From the NCBI GenBank assembly GCA_028641055.1, contig CM054061.1, positions 59,628,825-59,692,824 of the forward strand: a DNA stretch of 64,000 nt. Direction: 5' to 3'. The notes beneath the pieces are model-generated. The model worked only from the letters and a program-made list of their open reading frames with translations, was not told where the DNA came from and did no database searches. Shown one piece after another: positions 23,164-35,200 of this stretch (positions are counted from its first letter, which is position 1; each line of letters begins with the position of its first letter). The position numbers and the translations under genes were made by a program. The stretch is from Alopecurus myosuroides. Its lineage: Eukaryota; Streptophyta; Magnoliopsida; Poales; Poaceae.

Positions 23164-24635
23164 TGATATCCCACAAGTATAGGTGATCGTGTGTAGCCTT
23201 TTCGATAAGTACGAGTGTCGAACCCAACGAGGAGCTAAAGGTAGGATAAATGTTCTCTCAAGTTCAATCAACCACTGATACAACTCTACGCACATTAAAC
23301 GTTTACTTTATCTAGGAAATGATACTAGAGCAATAATACGGTTATGAGAGATAGCTTTGCAAGATAATAAATAAAAGAAAGTAAATGTTAGTGCTGCAAC
23401 AACAAAGTACACTAAATGACTACAAACTAACAGTACCTTGAGTGTGGAAAAGTGGTGGAAAGTGTGATGGATTTGCACAAGATTAACTAGTGAAGATACT
23501 TGGTTCATTGTCTTTGATGTAGTTTTCCACGTGCGAGGGGCTAAATATATGTGGTCTCAACTTGATTACACATACTATATGATTGGATTGTTAATGAACA
23601 TCCGTAAATACTAACAAGTCATTAAGGTTTCCCCAATCATAGCCTTAAGTCAAGATCCTCTTACTCCCATACATGCAACATCCCGGTTCGAGTCCTTAGG
23701 TTTCTGTCCCTCTGGCAGAACTACCCCCTTTCTCTTGCAAATACTACAAACCCTATGATGTTTGATCCATGTGCACACAAATTCAATGGACACCAAAGGA
23801 CTTTACCATATCAACATACGACTCTAATGAACCATTCAATCTAGGAGCAAAGAAACTACACGAACATGACATAGATCATAGGATTATAACTTATAGCATC
23901 AAACACCATGTTTACATAGAGAGGTACAGAGGTGTGTGTGGGAGGATGAAGAAACGTATACAAGGAGGAATTGACGATGGATATGGTGACGAATATGGTG
24001 AAGGGGACAGCGAGGAGCGCAGGACGGCGGCGGCGCCGGCTGGCGCAGGGACTCCTTCCCTGTGCCGCCGGCTTCATGGGGGAGCACAGCCCCTTAGCCC
24101 CCTTCGTTCACGGCTTCTTGGGAGCCCTCCCCCATGGAGATGGGATCCATGGGGGAGGCAAAACCTGGCTTTTGGTGGCTGCAATTTGTGGGTGGAGGAG
24201 TTCTCCACGAGTTAGGCTTCCTCCCTTTATATATCCTCCCGGAATCCCGTCATCCCATCTAGGGCTGCAGTAAATCGGGCATATCTCAGCTGTCCAGACT
24301 TGTAATCAGGTGAATTTTAAGACTCAAACGTTCCTCGCAAAATTCCCCACAATTTTGTCTTCGGGGATATTTCAGTTTGACGCCATCTTCGACCCGTAAC
24401 GTGACAATCTTTAAAAAGAGTTTTCAGACAGATTTCAGGAAAGTACCAATTCGACTCCAACAAGGTTTCCACCTTTATTTTTGATAACGAGTTCAAAGTG
24501 TAAAACAAGAACATTGTGCACTTTTGCAACTATTACTAGGTTAGTCCAAATAAATCATAAACTTAAATACAGTTGTCAGAAGCATAAAAGTAGCATTAAA
24601 ACATCAAAAATCATAGAAGTGTTTTGGAAGTATCA
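23164..24635 (-). repeat. 5' LTR of element D
   Basis: 1472 bp, same borders as the 3' LTR. It is followed by the right target duplication CCCTC. Confidence 0.88.
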
Positions 24636-24640
24636 CCCTC

Positions 24641-25069
24641 GAAGTTGTGGAGTGTGCCTCATCCTTGTAAACCTTCTAGTTGTCAACCTCCATGGCAACA
24701 TAGTGATTCGTTCCTATCCACTTTGGTGGTTGGACAAGAAGGAAATACGGTTCCATTTGAAGGTTGCTCGATGTTACACTTTGATGGCACCGCACTCCTC
24801 CAACGGATATTAGCTTCTATTGGGAAGTAAACTTCAGGATAAATCTCCACGTCATTGTGTTCGGTTATTCCTCAACTTAACTTTACTTGTTGCTACTAGC
24901 TTAGTTGTTGAAATATCTTGTGCTAGTAGTGTTTGCTCATCATATAGCATTGTTCACCTAGTTGCATAATCTCAATATATATTTGAGCAATAACCATTTA
25001 ATCGAAAAAGAAGTAAATTTTTTAGTTAACCTATTTATCCCCCCTCTAGTTAACCCTCTCGATCTTTCA
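24641..25069 (+). mobile_element. Third fragment of the older LTR-like sequence (LTR end)
   Basis: Continues 17732 after D. It ends ..CCCCCCTCTAGTTAACCCTC..CTTTCA, a style common at the 3' ends of Copia LTRs in Triticeae (family recollection). A clean tRNA-Met primer site is not present behind it, so the class is uncertain. The same segment recurs at 38608-39038. Confidence 0.5.
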
Positions 25070-26274
25070 ACATCGAGCTGCGTTATAACATTACGTCCAA
25101 GGGCATGTTCTTTGAGTGTACATAGATCATATCTAACACTCCGCCTCTCGTTGCTAGCATCTCCTAGATTGGATCTTGGTTCTTTTAGATTAGATTTTGG
25201 TTTTTCTATGCTATGAATCCATCAATAACAATATTAATGAAATGTATCAATGGTATATAGATTGGGTCTTATCTATCGTTGTTGTTTCCCTAAATAACTC
25301 TGATTCCATATATTATTGGCAACCTCACAACACCTTGTTTCTTTCCATATAGTTAGGAAATCAAGACTATCAGAATATATGAGCCAGTCATAGAGGCATA
25401 ATTGGGGATATAAATGGTGTTTATATTTATCACATGTATTAGAGTTTTCTCTGAATACTCACTATCCGGGACTAATAAATTATAGCACGGACATAAACTT
25501 AATCACGAAATAAAAATATGAATAATAATCTATTTATTATTGCAACACTTGAGACTCTCACTCTACTTAATTGGGAAGACGACAACATTCTCACCCATAG
25601 CTTTGTGCGTGAGAATATATCCACCCGGATCCACCGACGTCATCATCAACACCCATTCTGCATCTTCGTGTTGGTAACGGATAGATCTAACTTCTGTCTT
25701 ATCTTCATAGACATTCCTGTTTGTTGCGCAAGACGAAGTTTTTTTAAAATTCATCGTAACCCAACAGCCTCTACGGAATATTTCCATCACGGGGGCCACT
25801 GCCCCCCCTCCACTTTCGAGCTCAAGTTTAGCAGAGTCGCATCGATAAAATGCAATAATGTAATTTATCAAACCATGGTAAATAAAAATATAAAAGAGAA
25901 GAGTTCGCACCCAATATATGTCATCTAGTTTTTCACTAGATGAAAGTTGAACACCAAATTCGGTTCGTCGTCTCTAAGCGACAACAACAAGTAGATAGTT
26001 CCGACGAATTTCACACTCATATTATTTTGCTCGCCGTGCATCAAACTCTTGCGGGCGTGGGAAATGCCCAGCGTCAATTGTGTACTATTCTCTCATGTGT
26101 GTGGAATTTTTTTTCAAAGAAAATGTCCACGCTTCAAAAACTGAAAATACATAATCGTTTGTTTCGTGAAGAGGCCAATGGTCAAATATTCATATCAGCC
26201 AACCCATGCAGCACCATCCATTAATGAAAATAAATTACACATATAAGTCCCTAGGGAAATTAAACGCCACCTTC
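25070..26274. other. Low-identity interior sequence, present in three copies
   Basis: No gene supported. The part from 25347 on recurs at 39340-40288 and 57020-57961 with about 97 to 99 percent identity by eye. A 115-codon minus frame (25910-25563) is not kept intact in the other copies. Contains a C-run of 7 (25802-25808) that is 10 and 20 long in the copies, and a perfect inverted repeat at 25921-25943. Confidence 0.5.
25921..25943. repeat. Short perfect inverted repeat (9-bp arms, 5-base loop)
   Basis: TCATCTAGT and ACTAGATGA separated by TTTTC. Kept in block B (near 39934) and block C (near 57608). Could form a hairpin. Confidence 0.8.
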
Positions 26275-27703
26275 TGTGGTGACCCCATACACCATTGCAT
26301 GCGTAGTGCACAAGTCATTGACATAACACACATGGAAGGACTTATCCGTAAATATTACATCCCTTAGAGTAGTACAACAGAAACATAGAGGACCATATAT
26401 TAGACACTGCTTAATATTACAAGCCAAAAGTGAATAACGAGTTCAAAGTCATCCTCGTCTAAGTGAGGAAGTTCGAGTAGCGCGGTGTTGAAGTGTGTCA
26501 ACCTAATGCAGAAACATTAAAGTAAACTTAGAACCATTGGAGCTCAGCAACCTAAGTATTATTATTCTAGCATTGCTTGGCTCGGTTCTTTATATGCCTA
26601 GGGTCTAATCCTCCTCCTCGGGGTCTTCAGCTCCATAGACTATCGGGTAGTCGAATTCTTCGACAGCACCTGACAGGTCTCGCTCCTCATACTAGATCTT
26701 ATCATCCTAGGAAACTCCATCGTACTCCTCCGGTATGTCTGTCAAGTCTAAGCATGGGTTCAAATGAAGAATGTGAGTAACGAGCGTTACTCAGCAAGTT
26801 CCTCTAAGTAACATTGGCATAGTGTATGATGCTCTAGCTACCACCTAAGACCGTTGGTCTTTGGTGTAATGCAGGTTCTGTAAAACATTTCTTCAAATTT
26901 CAAGTTTTAGCTATGTCCGTTAGTCCCGCCGGGCGTCAAAATCTCATGGGAATCCTTTCCGGCCGTGAACGTAGCCCCCTCTTTGGACAAGGATGTAGCT
27001 GCTGCAATTTATTGTTTTCTCTCTATAGAGGTGTGTCAGTTTACCCAACATCATTCCCAACCTTTTTGCTCTCTCCGCACATCATATGTGCCTTAGCCCG
27101 GTCAAAGTCTCCAAGTCATGTCGAGTACTTCTCCTGTGTCCACACATCCGCTCAATGTGACGCAGCAGGTATCACTACTAGGGAAAACCGTACCCCAGGC
27201 GAATAGTTTTCTCTTAACGCAGGCGAATACCTGTTCGCCTCGGACCTAATTGCCAGTGGTAATGCTTTACCACAGGCGAACACACAAATGCACATGCGGT
27301 AACTGAAGCTAGCGCTGGCGAACAAGTCCTATGCAGCTGCGGTATGTCCACACAGAGCTGGCGAACAAGGCCAATGCGCCTGGAATGGCTGTTCTCCTGG
27401 GGTAACTAACCTATTCGTCTGTGCTAAGTTTTACATGTGTCAAATAAAAACAGAAAGCAAAATACATTCAATTGGCACAAACTACAAGAAATTAGAGCAA
27501 AATGACAGAAAAATGACGGATATACTCAAATTTAGAGATGACACAAATTACATTCAATTGACACTAAGTTAGAGATGCACAAAATAACATCGATCATCAA
27601 CAACTAGTAGTCATTGCATAACATCGATCATCAACACATAATACACAAGTTTGTATTACATAGTCTCGATACGAGATAGTTCAACAATATACAGAAAGTT
27701 TAG

Positions 27704-28009
27704 CTACACAAGCACTATAATAAGTAGCATCAACACAAGGAGTATCAGCACGGCGAAGGCGAAGGTGGTCATCCGGGCCCTTGTCGTCTCTGTCTTCTCT
27801 CTCGCTAGGTAAGTGGTGTATCGAGCTTCCGCCTCCACCATGGTCTTGTACCCCTTGTAGCTGTTGCCGCTGAAACCGTGCACCTGTCTCCGACATTGTT
27901 CCCAATCGTCGTAGACTCCAGGAACCCTACCCTTATACACAACATACCATGTCAGTTGTGCACAGGACAAAAATACATGTTTAGCATGGAAATTGATAAT
28001 AGACTGCAA
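27704..28009 (-). CDS. Viroplasmin/RNase H1 N-terminal-type domain with a C-terminal membrane segment
   Basis: 101 codons on the minus strand. Residues about 22-60 read WYVVYKGRVPGVYDDW..C..QVHGFSGNSYKGYKTMVEAEARY, spaced here for length. This matches the short hybrid-binding fold found at the N-terminus of RNase H1 and in caulimovirus viroplasmin: the WYVVxxGRxPGVYxxWxxC, GFxGxxYKGxxTxxEA pattern. It is followed by a charged stretch and then about 20 hydrophobic residues (FAFAVLILLVLMLLIIVLV) ending at the stop, a tail-anchor-like segment. No RNase H catalytic domain follows. The start Met is uncertain, since a possible splice acceptor (TTTGCAG) lies just upstream near 28005. The domain could bind RNA/DNA hybrids. 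The copy in block C has a stop in it. Confidence 0.6.
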   Translation of the reverse strand: MQSIINFHAKHVFLSCAQLTWYVVYKGRVPGVYDDWEQCRRQVHGFSGNSYKGYKTMVEAEARYTTYLAREKTETTRARMTTFAFAVLILLVLMLLIIVLV

Positions 28010-28150
28010 ATAACTATCAAAAGAATAGGAGCATCAAGGTTTATGAATAAAACACGACAAATAAAGGACTAAAAGTTATATGATGCAAGTATATTGAGAT
28101 TCTATGCATTGTAAAGTTAACCATAAGTATATACTAACATTTTGTCAATC

Positions 28151-28685
28151 CTATGGTCTCGGTGGGAACGGACGAACGCCTTCTAGCGTGTTGAATGTCC
28201 AGATGTCACGTTGCTGTCGTATGTGTGCTTCTATATAACGATTGCTCGGTGGTGCGTGGCAGTGCAAGAACAAGCCACCCCGATTGATGACATCCGACTT
28301 GATTATGGTGCAGATCCTCTGCTGGATGCGACGGAACTCCGCTCTCACATATTCATCGGGTGTGTTGGCCATCTTTGTGGTCATGTCTCGGAGATGACTT
28401 GGTAAGAATATCTCTTGGGAATCCTTTAAGTACTCCCTCATTTGAAAGATGGCATACCAAGCTTCCATCCCAGATTCTTGTGTGGATTGCTTGAGGCAGG
28501 GGAAGTTTATTACGTGGTTTCACACGTAGGCGCCTCGGACTATTTTCTCCTTTTTTTAGGGGCTTGCCTAAATCGAAGGTGAAGCCGTTGAGGGAACTAT
28601 TAAGAATAGCTTTTATCTCGTTGTAGTCCTTCTGCATCGCCCTACCCGCGTCGATATAAGTGCATTGCGACCAATGCGTTTCCAT
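28151..28685 (-). pseudogene. Possible C48 (Ulp1)-protease-like remnant in the CACTA element
   Basis: Two minus-strand frames: 28685-28353 (MQKDYNEIKAILNSSLNGF, FDLGKPLKKGEN) and 28468-28151 (MEAWYAIFQMREYLKD, LPSHLRDMTTKMANTPDE, FNTLEGVRPFPPRP). The reading frame changes near the A-run at about 28550. In the shifted frame the segment before MEAWYA reads KQSTQESG. This layout resembles ORFs with a C48-type peptidase fold in Triticeae CACTA elements, by recollection; if so, the position of the catalytic Cys-Gly reads Ser-Gly. The His and Asp of the triad are not visible. Family assignment is tentative. Confidence 0.4.
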
Positions 28686-31600
28686 GACGATGAGTGCGCA
28701 TCCTCCTTTTCTGCGCAGAACATTTCGAACAAGCCATCATCATCGGAATACTAAGGAGATTCTAGAACGAATGTAATGACGGGAAGCGGAGAGGACTACT
28801 TACAGGGGAAAGTATGGCATGAGACCTTTTACGCAGGTGTACAGAATACCTGTTTGCGTGGGGTAATTTCCTTACCCCATGCGCATCTCCTAGCTGCTCG
28901 CCCGCGCTACTTAGCGCAGGCGCATGGGCCTTCTCTGTTTGCCTGCGGTATAGTATGCTGCTATAACCATTTCCCTAGTAGTGTATGGCAACCAATAGCA
29001 CGCCACCAGTCCCGAGCTACTGACCCCCACCCAACGTCTAGGTGGTAAATTATATGCGCTTACTCGCTGTTGTCTGGAATGCGCTAGACCCGACGGGGCC
29101 AGTCTGCCGAGGATATGCTAACGTGGAAAGTACCTCTGGATTGCTCATCCATAGTAAATATGTTGGTTGACACTTTCTATACGGCAGAAAGAACACTGGC
29201 GACATTTGTTAATTTAGTCCTAGGGTAATACTTTCCCGTACGATGGAACCTCCACCGCATTATTCATTATGTGGTTCCATCACCAGCCAACATAGTATGT
29301 AGCAATTCACATCATTCGAAAGTAGTACTTTATTTGAATGCAAGTACTACTATATAGTAATTTTCAAGTAATTTGATAAAAGTAGTTCAAATTGGACATG
29401 TGTAAGAATTAACTTTCCTTGAGACTGACAAGTAGTGCAGTCTAAAACTCCCGGTGAATCGTGACCCTCCTGTTTTATAGAAAGCAACATTGTCATTTAA
29501 GACAATGCTGAAAGATCCAAATTTCATGCTATTATCTGTATCATGAAATGCTTTTGGTGTTTGGAAAACCCTTGTTTATATATTGTAGGGTTTGGTAATA
29601 ATTTGGCTTTATTTGGATATTTCTTGAGGTTTGATTCAAAACTTGACTTAATTTCCCATGTTTGGAAAAATATGAATTTTAATCAAACAATCATTCTGAT
29701 ATTTGAATTTAGGAAAATATTGGATCATATTATTTTCCTTAAGAAAACAATCACCTTAATTTTTGAATTAAAGAATTTTCCAAATATTTTCCTTTGAGAA
29801 AATTTCTCAAAATAATCTTTTAAAATCTCAAATCCTTAAGTCTAAGGGTTTATTCCATTTTTTTAAAATAGTACCTCAATTAAGAATTTGGTCACTTCCA
29901 ATTTTTTATTTTGAAATAATAATCACTCAAATTTTTACCATGTGGTAAAACCATTAAAAATTATTTATAAAAACTAGAAGAAATAAAATATTCAAACTTA
30001 TTTTATTTGATTTTTAAGTTTGTGGATTTGGGGTATTTTAATTTATTTGGATGCTTTGGTATTTATTTGAATTTATTTAGATTTAGTTTGGGAGAATGGT
30101 CAAATGTCCAAAATGCCCCTATGTCGGTTCAGACCCTAGGGTCGAATCCAACCCGCTCGGGTTCCCTCAGGCGTGCACTGGGTCGCACCAGACTAAGTCA
30201 CTCGCTCTCCCCTGTGCTCCCCTCTATTCTCTCCCGCGACCGCGCAGACCATTGCGGCCGCCGCACCTTCGCGGCTTTACTCCGGTTGTCCGGGCCGTCG
30301 CCATGTGGGGGCAAACGAATCCCCTCAATGTTCTATCTGTGCTCCTCCCACTTGATATGGGTTTCCCCTCATCTGCTCTGCTTGTGCAACCAAATTCCTA
30401 GTTAGGGTTTCGGATGGCGCTGTTCACCGTGGGTGATATGGTTGTGGTGGCTCTTCCTCGAGCATCTATGGGCTATGCTCGTGCTTCCCTCCATGGCAGG
30501 TGCGAGTGTTCCCTTCTTCTACTCGTGTTGCCATGGGCACGGGTGGACACGCTGATGCTGCTGGTGTTGCTCCTGGCCTGGAGGTGTCACAGATGCGCCT
30601 ATATGAATCCTCTGGGATGTGTTGCGTCGCCAAATATTGTAGGTGTATCTTCTCCTCTCTCCCTTACTCTCTATACTCTAGACTCCCTCTTGTTCTTGAT
30701 CGATTCTTGATGAACTGCTCTAGCTACACCATAGCTAGGCTTAGTGATTTACATTTAAACCGTGATTATCCTTGTTAGGATTACTTTAATGAGCTTGATG
30801 GTTCTCTAGGGCTTACGTCGTAGGACTGTGATAAATCTCACAGTCTCCTACTCGCCTCGCATGACATAACTGTCACTTCCTATTGAGACGATCTCCTCTT
30901 TCTAGTTACCACTGTAGGTTCTCATCCAATTGGAACAGGTTTCAGTACTCGTTCGTGACAGTCATGGCCGCTTGGAGCATCCCCTAAGATGTAATCTCGG
31001 GAAAATCTTCCTAGGGCTGCTGGAAGTAATTCTTTTGCTGTCTTCAGTTCATTTTATGTTCTAAACGTTTTTTTCCATATATTAGCCGGTGTGTGCATGC
31101 ACTCTGATGTGAAATAAAATGCACTTGTGTATTAGTCTGTGGATTTAGAACAACGTGGTGCCTCAGTGAGTGTGCATAGTGATGCTAAATCATGGCTTAA
31201 TGCTTTCTTGTACTTCTCCCTTGTTGTAAAGCTGCATCTTTGCAGGTTTAATGTCCCTAGTAAAATATATCAATTGTGTGTGATTTACTGTATAAGAACA
31301 TATGCTTACACACTTCCCTTGCTTCCCCTAGTGCTTTGTGATTTGGTATTTAGCATGGATACATGCTAAGCACAGTTATTAGTGTCCAGATCTTGTGTTG
31401 TGCTGTGATCTCTCACAGGATAAAAATAACCTCCTATAGGCGTAGTGCTTCTTTCGCTTCAGGAGGATGAACAACCTTCTTCTTCGGGTTATGCCTGCTC
31501 CTCCTATCGTCTTCAGTATTCCTAATGTGTATGTTTCTATCTGCAGATGTGTCTCTGTCCTTGTGATTTGTTCTTGGTGAAGAACTGTGTGTGTGTGGCT

Positions 31601-32251
31601 CGCTAGTGCGGCTAGCCGGTAAGTTTATATTGTTTTGGGCAGGTTTGTGGTGTTGACGCCTCATGACATGCATTTGGTGATTGTGCTCCTTACAAGTGGG
31701 GTCTACGGTTCAAGTTTCAACCCTATGCGGCTGTGCTTGTGAAATATCTGCTGCAAGTGAGATATTTATGTTTCATAGGGTGGAAGTTACTTGGCCGGGC
31801 TGAGATTACTCCCCTGATCCAAGTATGCATAGAGTAGATGGTAGCATCACTCCAATTCCAATTGGGCTGGTTTTTGCTACTGGTCTGTGTTTAAGTAGGC
31901 CTTGTTTGATGCCTTGATCATGGTGTTTTCCTCTAATTCTAAGTTTCTGTTAGGATTATCAGTCCTGCTGGTTCCTCATACCAGTAGAGACTTTAGTTAG
32001 TTGGCGTTTCTCTTATATATGGATGTAATGCAGTGTAGAGGTCTTGGTTAGGTTGGTATCTATGGTCTTTACTTATGAATTATGGTGAAATTCAAATTGT
32101 GTCCTCATTTGAGTTTGTGTTTGGTATCCACAAATGTTCCTGTGGTTTGTGTGCTGGAATTGCACATTGGTGCTTTTTGTCTTGTTGTCCCTAGTTGCTA
32201 TGCTTCTTATCACTTGAGAGGAGCTTGCTGGATTGCTCTCTTGGGCCATTC

Positions 32252-35200
32252 TTGATATTAGGAATTTATAACATGCACTTTTATATAGTATAACACTCCT
32301 CTCAATCTTTGCTTTCACAAACCATGGCTAACATAATCATCGGGTGCCTGCCATCAATCTCATATCATGGAGGAGTGCCTATGTATTTATTTAACTTTTT
32401 TATGTTATAATTGTCTAACCAGCTCTTTACAAAATTAGTGACAAGCATATGAAACATGCAAGTCGGGGTACTTAATTTGGTATGGAAGATAACAAACCCA
32501 ACTACTACGTCCTCATGAGCTAAAAATAGTATCACAAAATGAGAAGTATTTTGATGGTTTTAAAGGCAGGACATGAAAATTTACTTGGAATGGTTTGAAA
32601 TGCCATGCATATGAATTTATAGTAGACTCTTTGGAATACCTTGGTTTTTCAGGGGTTTGGATGCATAAGAAGCATTACCGCTCAGTATAAGTGGAGGCTA
32701 GCAATAAACTGGGAAGCGACAACCAAGAGAGCATAATCGTCATATTCATACTTGTGACAGAATAAAATTAGCAATGGGATACAAGTGATACAAAAACTCT
32801 GAGGCAAAATAAATCATCGAGGCTTTGATTGACTTTTCTTTTCAGTCATAAACATGTGTGAGCATCTGCCAAGTCGATTCAAGTAAATCATTCAGAGGAG
32901 GATACCACAATGACATACCATCTCATGAAAAGGACAATGCATGTTAACATCAGAATAACATAATATACACAATTAGCTGGTCGAGACTAACCATAAGAAA
33001 ACATAAACTACTAAACAATGTTTCACACATCATTTTGAAGTTTCAAGAAATTATCCATTAACCAAATAAAATCCGAACCATCTCTCCAAACATGGCATAA
33101 GTAAAATATGTGACGATCAACTTATTAATGTAACCGGTGTTTGATGCTAAGACAAATAAATAATAAGATACATACGCTCCAAGTTTGTTCAAGTGTCTAT
33201 GTTGCTCGAAAAACAAAGTTTAAAGGTTTGCAAACCGAGGGGTTATTGGTGAAGAGGAATGCGGATACATCCCCAAGCTTATGGCTTTGTCCATTCTTCA
33301 ATATTTCTCTATTTGGTGTTCCTTCATTCTCTGTGAAAAAACTTAAACACAAAAACTTACCCATTCTTCTCTGCGGTTAGACATTAGTAAAATAGATAAT
33401 ATTCACAAAGTACTGCTATTAAACCAAATAAAATTTTGTTTTTGAATTACCAAAAAATTCTTAAGTGTCCAACTTATAAATGTAAGGTAAGATCCAAAAA
33501 ATTATCAAAATAAAATGCAAAGGGGACACTCTTACAACAAAAGTCAGAATCTGTCCGGAAAAACAGCAGCTGGAAAACATGTTTATTATGTGCACTTAAA
33601 CATGTCAGAAATTTTTGCCAATTTTTTTGCATGCAGAGGAGCAGATGATACATAATCAGTTAAATTTTCGTGACTTTTCGAGATTTCAGTAAAACATGAA
33701 AAATCATACAGTGAGCAGCAAATGCTGAAAACAGAAAAAGCCCTTAAATATGCATCAACTAAAACTAAATGCGTAAAACTTGGTGCTTTTTATTTTTATG
33801 AAAAGATAAAATACCAGAGGATAAAAAATAACAAACAAAAATTAAGCACAAACTCATGATCCAAGAATAAGAAAAAATGCGTAAAGGAAAAAAATATAGT
33901 ACCACGACTAAAACAGATGATCGTTGATGAAGAAGGGGATGCCTTGGGCATCCCCAAGCTTAGACGCTTGTGAGTTCTTGAATATTTTAGAGGAAGATCC
34001 ATAGAGACCTCCCCAAGCTTTATATTTTATCCCCTCTTGATCTTCCTTCACCATCTCACTCTTGAATACTTAAAAACTTCCTTCACACAAAACTTTTCAT
34101 AGACTTCATTTAGAGGGGTTAGTCCTCGAAAAATAGAATCTTCCTTCAGTTCCTAAGCACACATTATGAACTTATTTTTAAGCATTAGCTACTGCCACCA
34201 AGATATAAGCGATGCTCTGGGATCAAAAGAACTCCACTTTCCCCGTAAAAGAAGCAATGCAAAAGTAAGACATAATCTGTCAGAAACAGAACAAATGGTA
34301 AAGATGATTTTTTACGGATACTTCTGAGCTTCAAATCTGAAAACTTAAAACTAATGAAAGTTGGACAAAACCCTGATACTTGCTGTAAAACAATTTCAGT
34401 CAATATGACGTTCTGTGATTTTTGTGAATTCGAACACTGAAGAATGGAAATCTCTTTCTGGACAGCAAACAAACAAAAACGTCTTCCTCTCTTTAGAGAC
34501 TATTCTTGGCACTTTTTTTAGAAACTAGAATAACAGAGGCTAAACAAGAACTAAATTTCCTAGTGACACTAAAGAAACCTAAAACAAATAACATAAAATT
34601 ACAATACATGTTAAGGAAATATCTATCATGTGAATAGAAGAATATAGATCATGAACAAGACAACCTCATTTGTGTTGATGAATAGAGGGATGACTCGGGC
34701 ATCCCCAAGCTTAGATGATTGTATCTTCTTGACTATGTTCTTGGGATGCACCTACACATCCCCATGCTTGACCTCTTGCATCTATTTGTTCATCTCATAT
34801 CACCGATTTGATTAGATATTATAAGCTGTATCCGCATAAAACTTCACAAAATTCATTAGTAGGGTTAATACTCATTAAATAAAATCTAATCATGTTCAAG
34901 TATTGGAAAGTTTCATAATATTTATTAAACATTAGCCATTGTATATACCGAGATTTATTATAAAGTTTTTATTCTAATAAAAGTAATTTAATAAGCTCAG
35001 GTTTACGCAAAAAAGGTTTCAGAGACAAATACTATACTGGGATTTATCAAGCTTTTTTTTTAGAGTGAAGCACAAAAATCTGCCAAAACCTGATCAGTCA
35101 GTGAAAATCGATTTTTTTATAAATACCTATGTAACTCAATTTTGGAAAGTCAGAAGTAATGAAAGTTAGGTTCTAGGCTCAGGTTTATGCACAAAAATAT

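Larger units (their letters stand above)
17733..24635 (-). mobile_element. Complete non-autonomous LTR retrotransposon 'D' (no gag-pol)
   Basis: LTRs 17733-19182 and 23164-24635 start TGATATCCCACAAGTATAGG and end in GTATCA. A perfect 5-bp duplication, CCCTC, flanks the element (17728-17732, 24636-24640). On the minus strand a PBS (23136-23153) follows the 5' LTR and a PPT (19183-19197) precedes the 3' LTR. The 4-kb interior contains only short frames, none resembling gag or pol. The LTRs differ at about 9 percent of bases over the first 190 by eye. PBS, PPT and LTR start resemble element E, so E-type enzymes may have moved it. A second copy of most of D lies at 32252-38602. Confidence 0.92.
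27173..28983. mobile_element. CACTA (En/Spm-type) element, complete ends, non-autonomous
   Basis: Ends are CACTACTAGGGAAA and TTTCCCTAGTAGTG, flanked by the 3-bp duplication TAT (27170-27172, 28984-28986). Subterminal regions carry repeated units AGGCGAA, GGCGAACA and TTCGCC in both orientations, as expected for CACTA elements. The interior holds minus-strand coding remnants (27704-28009, 28151-28685) but no tnp2 transposase. Copies of its first part lie at 41187-41256 (block B) and 58859-60146 (block C), each cut by a younger retrotransposon. Confidence 0.9.
26275..32251 (-). mobile_element. Long LTR-like sequence, related to the 6-kb LTRs at 41257 and 49393, split by a CACTA element
   Basis: Starts TGTGGTGACCCCATACACCA and shares the pattern GT.GTGC.CAAGTC.TTGACATAA..ACTTATCCGT.AATATTACATCCC with 41257 on. 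After the CACTA insert, 29215-29295 matches 42405-42490 in part (GGTAATAC.TTCCCGT..GATGGAACC). A GC-rich leader-like stretch lies at 30100-30700. It ends abruptly at 32251, where block B begins, so the outer end is lost. No primer site or PPT is seen next to it. Could be a solo or truncated LTR. Confidence 0.55.

Noticed and set aside
25563..25910. 115-codon minus frame as a gene
   Set aside because: In blocks B and C the same frame is shortened or shifted, and the product has no recognisable feature.
25921..25943. Hairpin as a Helitron 3' end
   Set aside because: No CTRR end follows at the usual distance and no A|T border is evident.
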